In this document: in pieces, positions 7,302-14,835 of the stretch | How positions within the stretch are numbered: position 1 is the stretch's first letter | Layout: every line of letters starts with the position of its first letter | Notes under the pieces: model-generated | Told to the model about the DNA's origin: nothing | Databases searched by the model: none | Seen by the model: the letters and a program-made list of their open reading frames with translations, nothing else | Program-made: the position numbers and the translations under genes | Origin: DATAYA01 sp036272815 | GTDB taxonomy: Bacteria > Pseudomonadota > Alphaproteobacteria > Acetobacterales > Acetobacteraceae | NCBI GenBank assembly: GCA_036272815.1 | Contig: DATAYA010000255.1 | Span: 1-18,439, forward strand | Direction: 5' to 3' | DNA length: 18,439 bases

Positions 7302-8969
7302 TCAGAACAGTCCCTCGATCTCCCCCGCCGCATCCAGCCGTATCGCCTCCGCCGCCGGCACCCGCGGCAGGCCCGGCATGGTCATGATCTCGCCGCAGAC
7401 CACGACGACGAACCCGGCGCCAGCCGACAGCCGCACCTCTCGCACCGGCAGCACATGCCCCTCCGGCGCGCCGAGCAGGGCGGGATCGGCGCTGAAGCTG
7501 TATTGCGTCTTGGCGACGCAGACCCCGAGCCCCGGATGCCGCGCCTCGATCGCGGCGAGGCGGTTGGCCACCGCCGGCGGGATCGCGACATCGGCGGCGC
7601 GGTAGATCTCTCGCGCGACCGTCCGCAGCTTCTCGGCGAGCGGCATCTCCGGCGGGTAGAGCGGCCGGAACCGCGCCGGCGCGCCCGCGGTCAGTGCCAG
7701 CACCGCGCGTCCGAGCGCCTCTGCGCCGGCGGGCCCGTCCGCCCAATGGGTACAGGGGACCAGCTCCACGTCCTGCCGCGCGATGGCCTCGCGCACCGCC
7801 GCGATCTCGGCGTCGGTGTCGGCGGTGAAGCGGTTGAGCGCGCCCACCACCGGCAATCCGAACTTTCGGAGGTTTTCGACATGGCGGCGCATGTTGGCGA
7901 TGCCCCGCGAGACAGCCGCCACATCTTCGCGTCCGAGATCGGCGCGGGCGACGCCGCCGTGCATCTTCAGCGCCCGCACCGATGCCACAACCACCGCGGC
8001 TGCAGGCGCCAGGCCGGCGGCCGGACACTTGATGTCGAGGAATTTCTCTCCCCCGAGATCGGCGCCGAAGCCGGCTTCCGTCACCACGACATCGGCGAGG
8101 CGCAGGCCGAGCCGCGTCGCGATCACCGAGTTGCAGCCGTGCGCGATGTTGGCGAACGGGCCGCCATGCACCAGCGCCGGAGAGCCCGCCAGCGTCTGCA
8201 CCAGGTTCGGCTGCAACGCATCGCGCAGCAACGCCGCCATGGCACCGTCGGCGTGCAGGTCGGCGGCGGTCACCGGCGTTCCGTCGCGCCGGCTCGCGAC
8301 CTCGATCCGGCCGAGCCGCGCCTGCAGATCGTCGAGGTCGCGCGCAAGACAGAAAATCGCCATCACTTCGGAAGCGACGGTGATGTCGAACCCGTCCTCG
8401 CGCGGGAAGCCGTTCGCGATGCCGCCAAGGCTACCGACGATGCTGCGCAGCGCGCGATCGTTCATGTCCATGCAGCGCCGCCAGGTGATCCGCCGCGTGT
8501 CGATCCCGAGCGCGTTGCCCCAGTAGATGTGGTTGTCGATCATCGCCGCGAGCAGGTTGTTGGCCGCCGCGATTGCGTGGAAGTCGCCGGTGAAATGCAG
8601 GTTGATCTGGTCCATCGGCACCACCTGCGCGTGGCCGCCGCCGGTGGCACCGCCCTTCTGGCCGAAGCTCGGGCCGAGCGAGGGTTCGCGCAGGCAGATC
8701 ATCGTGCGGGTGCCGAGCCGGTTGAGGGCGTCGCCGAGCCCGATCGTCGTCGTCGTCTTGCCCTCGCCGGCGGGCGTCGGGCTGATGCCGGTGACCAGCA
8801 CAAGCTTGCCCTCCGGCCGAGTTTCGACGGCGCGAACGAAGTCGAAGCCGATCTTCGCCTTGAACCGGCCATAGGGTTCCAGCGACTCCGCCGGAATGCC
8901 GGCTCGCGCCGCGATCTCGGCGATCGGCAGCAGCGTCGCCGTGTGCGCGATCTCCAGATCGCTCGCCAT
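7302..8969 (-). CDS. fhs: Formate-tetrahydrofolate ligase
   Basis: This cytoplasmic enzyme makes 10-formyl-tetrahydrofolate from formate, ATP and THF, feeding purine and one-carbon metabolism. At 555 residues it has the usual monomer length. The ATP-binding loop TPAGEGKTTTT lies at 65-75. The family signature REPSLGPSFGQKGGATGGG is at 94-112, and NNLLAAMIDNHIYWGN at 137-152 is strongly conserved. The C-terminal region is intact, ending in GEIEGLF. The ATG at 8969 lies 1 bp after the stop of the upstream aminotransferase gene and has no strong Shine-Dalgarno, so translation is likely coupled. The downstream MFS remnant starts 82 bp further on. No fchA, folD or mtd gene is present in the window. 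Confidence 0.97.
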   Translation of the reverse strand: MASDLEIAHTATLLPIAEIAARAGIPAESLEPYGRFKAKIGFDFVRAVETRPEGKLVLVTGISPTPAGEGKTTTTIGLGDALNRLGTRTMICLREPSLGPSFGQKGGATGGGHAQVVPMDQINLHFTGDFHAIAAANNLLAAMIDNHIYWGNALGIDTRRITWRRCMDMNDRALRSIVGSLGGIANGFPREDGFDITVASEVMAIFCLARDLDDLQARLGRIEVASRRDGTPVTAADLHADGAMAALLRDALQPNLVQTLAGSPALVHGGPFANIAHGCNSVIATRLGLRLADVVVTEAGFGADLGGEKFLDIKCPAAGLAPAAAVVVASVRALKMHGGVARADLGREDVAAVSRGIANMRRHVENLRKFGLPVVGALNRFTADTDAEIAAVREAIARQDVELVPCTHWADGPAGAEALGRAVLALTAGAPARFRPLYPPEMPLAEKLRTVAREIYRAADVAIPPAVANRLAAIEARHPGLGVCVAKTQYSFSADPALLGAPEGHVLPVREVRLSAGAGFVVVVCGEIMTMPGLPRVPAAEAIRLDAAGEIEGLF

Positions 8970-8970
8970 G

Positions 8971-10080
8971 TCAGGCCGCCTGCCGCAGCGCGATGCCGAG
9001 TTCCGCCATCGCCTCGCCGATGGCGCCGACGGCGGCCCGCATGTCGGCCGGCGTGATCGCGCCGATGCAGCCGACGCGGAAGCTCGGGAACTCCGTGTTG
9101 TGGAAGTTGCTGATAAGAACGCCGCGCCGCTTCAGCGCATTGACAAAGGCCTGAAGATCCCAGCCGGGATGCTCGGGCGCATGGATGTTGACGACGATCG
9201 GCCCTTGCGTCTCGACCGAGAGGCAGGGTCGCAGGCCGAGCGCGCGCACGCCGTCGTAGAACGTGCGCATGTTCTCCGTGTAGCGCGCGAGCCGCGCCGG
9301 CCGGCCCTCCGCCTCGAACCTGTCGAGTGCGACGTCGAGCGCCACCACCACCTGCGCAGGCGGCGTGAAGCGGAACGTGCCGGGATCGCGCCTGCTCACG
9401 GCGTCGATGTCGGCGAGGTCGAGCGACCAGCTCTCGGCGCAGCCGGCGCTCGCCTCCAGCCGGTCGGTCCGCGCCGCGGCGAAGCCGAGCCCGGGCGGCC
9501 CCTCCAGCCCCTTGTTCGACGTGAACATCGCCGCATCCACCATCGGCAGATCGCGCATCGCGAGCGGCATGATGCCGAACGCCGAGACCGCATCGACCAG
9601 CACGCGCCGGTCGGCCGCCCCCGTCGCGGCGGCGATCGCCGGGATGTCGTGGACGACACCGCTGCCGGTCTCGCTGTAGACCGCGCCGAGATGGCTCGCC
9701 TCGGGATGCGCGCGCAGCGCCGCCTCGATCGCGGCCGGCTCGGCGCGCTGCCCGTCGGCAACCGGGACCGTGACGACGGCGCGGCCGGCCTCGCGGGCGA
9801 GCCGCATCATCCGCTCGGCATAGGCGCCGGTCGCGGGGATCAGGATGGTACCGCCGCGCGGGACGAAGGTGCGGATCGCGGCCTCCACGACCATGTGCCC
9901 GCTGCCTTGCAGAGCGAGCACGGTGTGGGTCTGCGGATCGCCTTCGGCGGCGGCGAGTAAGCGCACGCGGAGCCGGGCGTAGAGGGCGCGGAACTCGAGA
10001 TCCCACGGGGCCACGTCGCAGGCGAGCGCCTGGCGCACGTCACGATGCGTTGTCACTGGCCCGGGGATCAGCAGCAGCAT
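8971..10080 (-). CDS. phnW: PhnW-like 2-aminoethylphosphonate-pyruvate (or alanine-glyoxylate) aminotransferase
   Basis: This 369-residue class V PLP aminotransferase has Schiff-base Lys190 in FTSNKGLEG and Asp163 in VDAVSAFG. It opens with LLLIPGPVTTHRDVRQAL and has LQGSGHMVVEAA (57-68), SETGSG (136-141) and SFRVGCIGAI near the end. These features fit the PhnW branch better than serine- or alanine-glyoxylate aminotransferases. PhnW converts 2-aminoethylphosphonate and pyruvate to phosphonoacetaldehyde and alanine. No phnX, phnA or phnY partner is nearby, and the gene is tightly joined to formate-THF ligase, so a glyoxylate/glycine role is a real alternative. The start at 10080 is chosen over an ATG 39 bp upstream because GAGGAGA lies about 6 bp before it and the fold begins at residue 2. 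Confidence 0.75.
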   Translation of the reverse strand: MLLLIPGPVTTHRDVRQALACDVAPWDLEFRALYARLRVRLLAAAEGDPQTHTVLALQGSGHMVVEAAIRTFVPRGGTILIPATGAYAERMMRLAREAGRAVVTVPVADGQRAEPAAIEAALRAHPEASHLGAVYSETGSGVVHDIPAIAAATGAADRRVLVDAVSAFGIMPLAMRDLPMVDAAMFTSNKGLEGPPGLGFAAARTDRLEASAGCAESWSLDLADIDAVSRRDPGTFRFTPPAQVVVALDVALDRFEAEGRPARLARYTENMRTFYDGVRALGLRPCLSVETQGPIVVNIHAPEHPGWDLQAFVNALKRRGVLISNFHNTEFPSFRVGCIGAITPADMRAAVGAIGEAMAELGIALRQAA

Positions 10081-10155
10081 CGGATTCTCCTCGCGCGACT
10101 CGTCAGGATTCGCACGCATGTTACGGCGAATCCAGCCTCAAGGCGCGCGACCTGC

Positions 10156-10167
10156 TATGCTCGCGCC
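10156..10167 (+). promoter_or_regulatory. Leaderless-type -10 element for the 152-aa membrane protein
   Basis: TGCTATGCT, an extended -10 with hexamer TATGCT at 10156-10161, is followed by exactly 6 nt and then the ATG at 10168. No Shine-Dalgarno is present. Transcription from this hexamer would start at or next to the A of the ATG. The -35 at 17-bp spacing is poor. Confidence 0.45.
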
Positions 10168-10626
10168 ATGACGATGCCGTTCGCGCTGCCGGCCTGGGTG
10201 CCGTGGTGGGTTCCGTTGCTGGTGCTGCTGCCGCTGTTGCTGCTGGCGCTGGCGTTCCTGGCGATGCCGTTCAGCGTATTCGGCGTAAAGGCGCGGCTGG
10301 AGCTGATCGAGGCGCGGCTCGACGAGGTGCAAGAGGAGATCCGGCGCCTGGCGCTGCGCCTGCCAGAGCGCGAGACTGCCATTGCCTACGAGGAGCTGCC
10401 CGACCCGGCGCGCTACCGCCGCCCGGCCGTAGCCGTGCGTCCGACCGCCGTGCCGCGGCCGCCGATCCCGCCTCGCCACGACGACGACGACGAGGAGGAG
10501 CCGCCGGGCATGCCGCACGACTTGCCGCGCGTGATCCGCCCGATGGGGACACTCCCGCATCGCCGCGCTCCGGCGCCGGACAGCCCGCCGCCGCGCAGCG
10601 AACCGCGGCTCGACTGGCCGCGCTAG
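10168..10626 (+). CDS. Hypothetical single-pass membrane protein with coiled coil and Pro/acidic tail
   Basis: I do not recognise this 152-residue protein. Residues 9-33 form a strongly hydrophobic segment (WVPWWVPLLVLLPLLLLALA), probably one membrane helix. Residues 41-66 are an amphipathic charged stretch (ARLELIEARLDEVQEEIRRL) likely to form a coiled coil. The rest, from about 78, is rich in Pro and Arg with an acidic cluster DDDDEEE at 105-111 and looks disordered. The layout suggests a membrane-anchored scaffold or oligomerising protein, but this is inference. The frame is open further upstream to 10045. I chose 10168 because it starts just before the hydrophobic segment and fits the leaderless -10 element; ATG at 10174 is a close alternative. 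It lies 51 bp before the 627-aa gene and is divergent from phnW. Confidence 0.65.
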   Translation: MTMPFALPAWVPWWVPLLVLLPLLLLALAFLAMPFSVFGVKARLELIEARLDEVQEEIRRLALRLPERETAIAYEELPDPARYRRPAVAVRPTAVPRPPIPPRHDDDDEEEPPGMPHDLPRVIRPMGTLPHRRAPAPDSPPPRSEPRLDWPR

Positions 10627-10665
10627 AGGCGGGAGCGCCGGTTTCGGAACGCCGGGCCGCCGCTG

Positions 10666-10677
10666 TAGATTGCCCGG
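10666..10677 (+). promoter_or_regulatory. Leaderless-type -10 element for the 627-aa gene
   Basis: TAGATT (10666-10671) is followed by exactly 6 nt and the ATG at 10678. A weak -35, TTCGGA at 10643-10648, lies 17 bp upstream of the hexamer. No Shine-Dalgarno precedes the ATG. The geometry is the same as for the preceding gene and for thrC. Confidence 0.45.
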
Positions 10678-12561
10678 ATGCTCCAGATCGCCACATTCGA
10701 CCAGCGCCAGGGCGGCAACGTGCTCTACAAGGCGCTCGCCCATCCGCTCGCCGCCGAGGCCTTGGCGGCCCTCGCCGGCCGCCTCGCTGCCGCCGGACCG
10801 GTCGCACTGTTCGACCCCGATGGCGTCGCCGAGGCGTTGTACGCGCTCTGCCCGGCGATGCCGGGTCCGGCCGCGCTGTTCGTGCAGGACGTGCGCGAGG
10901 TCGGACGCGACCGGCTCGGGATCTCGGCGCGGCCGCTCGCGGCACTTCCCGACTGCGCCGCCGTGACCGTGCTGGTCGCGGCGTTCGACGCCGCCCGCAT
11001 CGCCGCCCGGATCGCGCCGCTGCTGCCGTCGGGTGCCGACTGCCTCACGCTCGACGAGGCCCGCCTGCCCGAGCCGATGCTGACCAACAAGCGCCGCACC
11101 CTCGACCGGCTCAACTACGCCACCAATCACGCCTTCTTCCGCGAGCAGGACGGCTTCTCCACCCGTCTCGTCACCGCCAACTACTGGGCGGGCTACGGCG
11201 CCGGTCCCGTCCGTCTGTGGCTGCGCCTGTTCGACGCGGCGGGCTCCGTGCTGGTGACCTGGGAGGAAGACCTGCCCGCAGGCCCCGCCGGCATCGCGAT
11301 CGACAGCCGGGAGGTCCGCGCCCGCTTCGGTTTGCCCGAATTCACCGGCCAGCTCTTCATCCACGCGATCGGGGCTGCCGGTCACGACGTCGTCAAGTAT
11401 GCGCTCGACACCTTCGAGGCGCGGCCGGGCGGCAGCCTCTCCTGCACCCACGACGCCAATGCCTGGCCTGCCGACCGCTACGCCGGCCTGCCGGCGCCGC
11501 GCCAGGACGAGCGGGTCATCTTCTGGCTCCAGAACAGCCATTTTGCGCCGATCCCGGCCGGCGCGATCGCGCTGGACCGCATGGGGGCGGAGCGCCCGGT
11601 GCCGCTCGACCGCGCCGTGCCCGGCTTCGCGACCGTCGCCGTCGACGTGGCCGACGTGCTGCCCGGCCTGCGCTGGCCGGCGCAGATCGAGTTGCGCGCC
11701 GGCCGTCACGTCGTCCGCCCGCGCTACGAGGTGATCCGCGCCGGCCGCAGCCGCATCGCCCATGTCAACGTGGAGCGCGCCGACCTGGCATCCGATCCCG
11801 GCATCCGGGCGATGGGCGGGGCGCTCGGCCGCGGTTTCCTGCTGCCGTTTCCGGTGCTGCCTGCCGCCGATTTCCGCACCATCGTGCAGCCGAACCCGAT
11901 GGCGCATTCCGAGACCAGCACGCCGCTCCGGCTCGACGTGTTCGACACCGAGGGCCGCCGCGTCGCGGAACGGTTCCTCGGCAACCTGCCCCGCGACCAC
12001 GCCCTCGCAGTCGAGGTCGAGGCGCCCGGCCCCGAGGGCGGCCACGCCGAGCTGGTCTACGACTTCCGCGACGGCGGCGAGGCGAACGGCTGGCTGCACG
12101 CGCTGATGCGCTACGAGCACCGCGCGAGCGGCCACGCCGCCGAGACCAGCTTCGGCGCGCACGTCTTCAACACCGCGATGACCTACAAGGACGAGCCGCA
12201 ATCCTATTCCGGGCCGCCGCCGGGCCTCACCACGCGGCTGTTCCTCAAGCTCGGCGAGGACGGCAGGCAGAGCTTTGCCTGGCTGATCTATCCGGCCTCC
12301 GCGCCCTGGCACCCACGCTCGCAGACCGCGCTCGTGCTGCACGACGGGGCCGGCCGCCCGATCGCCGAGCGGGCGATCGCGATCGCCTGCTGCGGCTCCG
12401 CGACGGTGCGGCCGCACGCGGTGTTCGGGCCGGCGCTGCTCGAAGAGGCCGGAAGCCGTGGCTACGTCCTGATCCGCGACGCGACGTGCCGGCTGTTCGG
12501 CTATCACGGGCTCGAAGGGGAGGGAGGCGCCTTCTCGCTCGACCACATGTTCGGGTTCTGA
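10678..12561 (+). CDS. Uncharacterised 627-aa protein with repeated beta-rich modules
   Basis: I cannot assign a function. The N-terminal ~125 residues alternate helix-like and strand-like segments. Then come four stretches with a shared pattern: a hydrophobic strand, often a D-x-x-G turn, another strand, a loop, and a further strand pair. They lie near 163-246, 280-352, 400-480 and 534-612; compare LWLRLFDAAGSVL (180-192), LRLDVFDTEGRRVA (417-430) and TALVLHDGAGRPIA (550-563). The second copy is the most diverged. This suggests tandem Ig- or jelly-roll-like domains. Motif-like loops rich in His and Asp, such as CTHDANAWPADRYAGLP (256-272) and GHAAETSFGAHVFNT (485-499), and the ending FSLDHMFGF look constrained. 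There is no signal peptide, so it is probably cytoplasmic. Codon use is native. It ends 9 bp from the convergent ribokinase gene. Confidence 0.8.
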   Translation: MLQIATFDQRQGGNVLYKALAHPLAAEALAALAGRLAAAGPVALFDPDGVAEALYALCPAMPGPAALFVQDVREVGRDRLGISARPLAALPDCAAVTVLVAAFDAARIAARIAPLLPSGADCLTLDEARLPEPMLTNKRRTLDRLNYATNHAFFREQDGFSTRLVTANYWAGYGAGPVRLWLRLFDAAGSVLVTWEEDLPAGPAGIAIDSREVRARFGLPEFTGQLFIHAIGAAGHDVVKYALDTFEARPGGSLSCTHDANAWPADRYAGLPAPRQDERVIFWLQNSHFAPIPAGAIALDRMGAERPVPLDRAVPGFATVAVDVADVLPGLRWPAQIELRAGRHVVRPRYEVIRAGRSRIAHVNVERADLASDPGIRAMGGALGRGFLLPFPVLPAADFRTIVQPNPMAHSETSTPLRLDVFDTEGRRVAERFLGNLPRDHALAVEVEAPGPEGGHAELVYDFRDGGEANGWLHALMRYEHRASGHAAETSFGAHVFNTAMTYKDEPQSYSGPPPGLTTRLFLKLGEDGRQSFAWLIYPASAPWHPRSQTALVLHDGAGRPIAERAIAIACCGSATVRPHAVFGPALLEEAGSRGYVLIRDATCRLFGYHGLEGEGGAFSLDHMFGF

Positions 12562-12570
12562 ACCCGCGAC

Positions 12571-13449
12571 TCACCCGGCCGCGTTGATTTCGCCCGTTAC
12601 CGGGAAGCTCGTCTGCGCACCCGCGCGCGTGCAGCTCAGGGACGCGGCAACGCCTGCGCGTTCGAGTGCCGCCCCGAGCGGCAAACCGCGGTCGAGCGCC
12701 GCCGCGAGCACGCCACAGAAGCAGTCGCCCGCGCCGGTCGTGTCCACGACCGAGACCGTGCGCGCCGGCAGCACGACCTCTCCCGCGGCGCTCGCGCAGA
12801 CAAGCCCCTCGGCGCCGCGCGTCACCACCACCGCCGGTCCGAGCGCCGCGTGCAGCGACGCCGCCTCCGGTGCCACGCCGAACCCGGAAGCGACCACCGC
12901 CGCCTCCTCCTCGTTCACGACCACGACGTCGACCGCTTCGAGCGTTGCGCGCGGCATCGGCAGCGCGGGCGCCAGGTTCAGCATCACGCGCGCGCCGCCC
13001 GCCCGCGCGCGTGCGATCAGCGCGGCACTCTCCCCGGCATCGCATTCCATCTGAAGCACCAGCGTGTGACCGCGCGCGAGCAGCGCGTCCTCCACCTGCG
13101 TCGCGCGGGCGAACAGGTTGGCGCCGGACGCGACCGCGATCTGGTTGCGTCCGGCCGTATCGACGCAGATCCCTGCGCAGCCCGTCATCGTATCGTGCCG
13201 CACGACCCGCGAGAGATCGACGCCGGCGGCCCCGAGCAGCGCCAGCGCCGCCTCGGCCAGCGCATCGCGCCCGACCGCGCCTGCGAGGCACACCACGGCC
13301 CCGTCGCGCGCGGCGGCGAGTGCCTGGTTGGCACCCTTGCCCCCCGGGTGCATCTGCGCCCCAGGCCCGAGCACCGTCTCGCCAGGCCGCGGCAACGCGG
13401 GCACCGGGAAGACGATGTCGAGATTGATCGAGCCGAATACGACGACCAT
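12571..13449 (-). CDS. rbsK: Ribokinase (PfkB-family sugar kinase)
   Basis: This 292-residue PfkB-family kinase looks most like ribokinase, which phosphorylates ribose to ribose-5-phosphate. It starts with VVVFGSINLDIVF. The substrate-binding GGKGANQA is at 36-43, and the ATP/anion-hole signature DTTGAGDCFCG is at 236-246 with Asp242 as the catalytic base. NEEEA at 179-183 is the conserved acidic motif. Length is near the usual 300. No ribose transporter or regulator is in the window, so ribose is the family-based default and another pentose or nucleoside is possible. It lies 48 bp downstream of pmbA on the same strand and may be the last gene of the thrC unit. The Shine-Dalgarno (GAGACGTGAG region) is weak. 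Confidence 0.83.
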   Translation of the reverse strand: MVVVFGSINLDIVFPVPALPRPGETVLGPGAQMHPGGKGANQALAAARDGAVVCLAGAVGRDALAEAALALLGAAGVDLSRVVRHDTMTGCAGICVDTAGRNQIAVASGANLFARATQVEDALLARGHTLVLQMECDAGESAALIARARAGGARVMLNLAPALPMPRATLEAVDVVVVNEEEAAVVASGFGVAPEAASLHAALGPAVVVTRGAEGLVCASAAGEVVLPARTVSVVDTTGAGDCFCGVLAAALDRGLPLGAALERAGVAASLSCTRAGAQTSFPVTGEINAAG

Positions 13450-13497
13450 GCGCTCACGTCTCGGGACAGGACATCGCGATGCGGTGACGCCCCGGCC

Positions 13498-14835
13498 TCA
13501 GGCGCCCGCCATCGTCATGCCGTCGATCCGGACAGTGGGCGCGTTCACGGCGCGTCGGAACTGGAGGTCATCGGCCGGGACGAGACGCCCGAACATCTCG
13601 ACGAGGTTGCCGGCGACGGTGATCTCCGCGACCGGCTCGGCGATCGCGCCATCGCGGATCATGAAGCCGACAGCGCCCCGGCTGTAGTCGCCGGTGACGC
13701 CGTTGACCCCCATGCCGATCAGCTCGGTGACATAGAGCCCGAGCCGGATGTCGGCGATCAGCGCCGCCGGACTTACGGTGCCGGGTGCCAAATGGACGTT
13801 GGTCGCCCCCGGCGAGGGCGGGCCGCCGGTGCCGCGCCCGGCATGGCCGGTGCTGCGCAGCCCGAGCTGCCGGGCGCTGCGGCTGTCGAGCAGCCATGTC
13901 GTGAGCACGCCGTCGGCGATCAGGTCGCGCGGCGCCGTCGGCACGCCCTCCCCGTCGAACGAGGTCGAGCGGGGCCCGCGGACGCGGTGCGGATCGTCGC
14001 GGATCGTGATACCGGCGGCAAAGACGCGCGCGCCCATCCGTTCGCGCAGGAAGCTGGTGCCGCGGGCCACGCTTGCGCCGTTGATTGCCGAGAGCAGGTG
14101 CCCGACCAGGCTTCCCGCGACGCGCGGATCGTAGACCACCGAAACGGTCGCGGTGGCCGGCCGCGCCGGGTCGAGCCGGGCCAGCGCCCGCTCGGCGGCA
14201 CGGCGGCCGATCGCCGCACCGTCCTCCAGGTCGGCCGCATGCACGGCGCTCGCATAGTCGTAGTCGCGCTGCATCCCGGTGCCGCTGCCGGCGAGCGCGG
14301 TTGCCGCGACCGAGTGGCTGCTCCGGCGATACTGCCCGAGGAAGCCGGCCGAGGTCGCGAGTGCTATCTCCATGCGGCCGAACCCGGCCTCGGCGCCCTC
14401 GGTATTGGTGATGCCCGGCGTCGCCAGCGCCGCATCCTCCGCGGCGGCGGCGCGGTCGAGCAGGGCGGCGACGTCCGGCTCACCGGGGTCGTCGAGATCA
14501 AGCGGGCCGGCATCGGCGGGCGGCGCCACCATCTCGGCAGCGAGCCCCGCATACGGGTCCTCGGGCAGCACGCGCGCCATCGCGACCGCCCGCTCGGCCA
14601 GCGCCGCAAAGCCGGCCGGGTCGAGCACGCTCGATGACACGATCGCCGCCCGGCGGCCCACGAAGGCGCGCAGACCAAGTTCGCGGCTCTCGGAGCGCTC
14701 GACATGCTCGGTCTGGCCGAGCCGCCGCTGCACGCCGAGGGAGGTGCCGCCGATCAGCACCGCGTCGGCCGCGTCCGCCCCGGCCGCCCGGGCGGCGGCG
14801 AGCAGCGCGGGGAGCAGGTCGGCGTCGGCAGCCAT
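13498..14835 (-). CDS. pmbA: TldD/PmbA family protein (TldE-type subunit)
   Basis: This 445-residue protein is the PmbA/TldE partner of the TldD metalloprotease, which in E. coli processes microcin B17 and degrades CcdA. Recognisable parts are RSESRELGLRAFVGRRAA near the N-terminus, SSHSVAATALAGSGTGMQRD in the middle, and the C-terminal GVNGVTGDYSRGAVGFMIRDG with the EITVAGNL ending. It lacks the HExxxH zinc motif of TldD, as expected for the non-catalytic subunit. No tldD lies in the window. The ATG shares its last-read base with the stop of the M16 peptidase gene (TGATG), so translation is coupled. Substrates in this organism are unknown. Confidence 0.92.
   Translation of the reverse strand: MAADADLLPALLAAARAAGADAADAVLIGGTSLGVQRRLGQTEHVERSESRELGLRAFVGRRAAIVSSSVLDPAGFAALAERAVAMARVLPEDPYAGLAAEMVAPPADAGPLDLDDPGEPDVAALLDRAAAAEDAALATPGITNTEGAEAGFGRMEIALATSAGFLGQYRRSSHSVAATALAGSGTGMQRDYDYASAVHAADLEDGAAIGRRAAERALARLDPARPATATVSVVYDPRVAGSLVGHLLSAINGASVARGTSFLRERMGARVFAAGITIRDDPHRVRGPRSTSFDGEGVPTAPRDLIADGVLTTWLLDSRSARQLGLRSTGHAGRGTGGPPSPGATNVHLAPGTVSPAALIADIRLGLYVTELIGMGVNGVTGDYSRGAVGFMIRDGAIAEPVAEITVAGNLVEMFGRLVPADDLQFRRAVNAPTVRIDGMTMAGA

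Noticed and set aside
7158..9056. 632-codon plus-strand frame opposite fhs
   Set aside because: fhs has complete family motifs on the minus strand; the plus frame is a shadow.
10138..12546. 802-codon open frame on the minus strand opposite the 627-aa gene
   Set aside because: Arg/His/Gly/Asp-rich, no recognisable domain, and it mirrors a real gene. Long antisense frames are expected at this GC content.
12562..12570. Possible bidirectional terminator between the 627-aa gene and ribokinase
   Set aside because: Only 9 bp separate the stops and I saw no stem-loop with a T-run on either side.
1850..13953. GGGNAGGG (E. coli FtsK-orienting KOPS-like) octamers: plus strand at 1850, 2326, 12517, 17704; minus strand at 13946-13953
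   Set aside because: Five hits found by eye in very GC-rich DNA is too few to show a strand bias, and the motif used by this lineage is not known.
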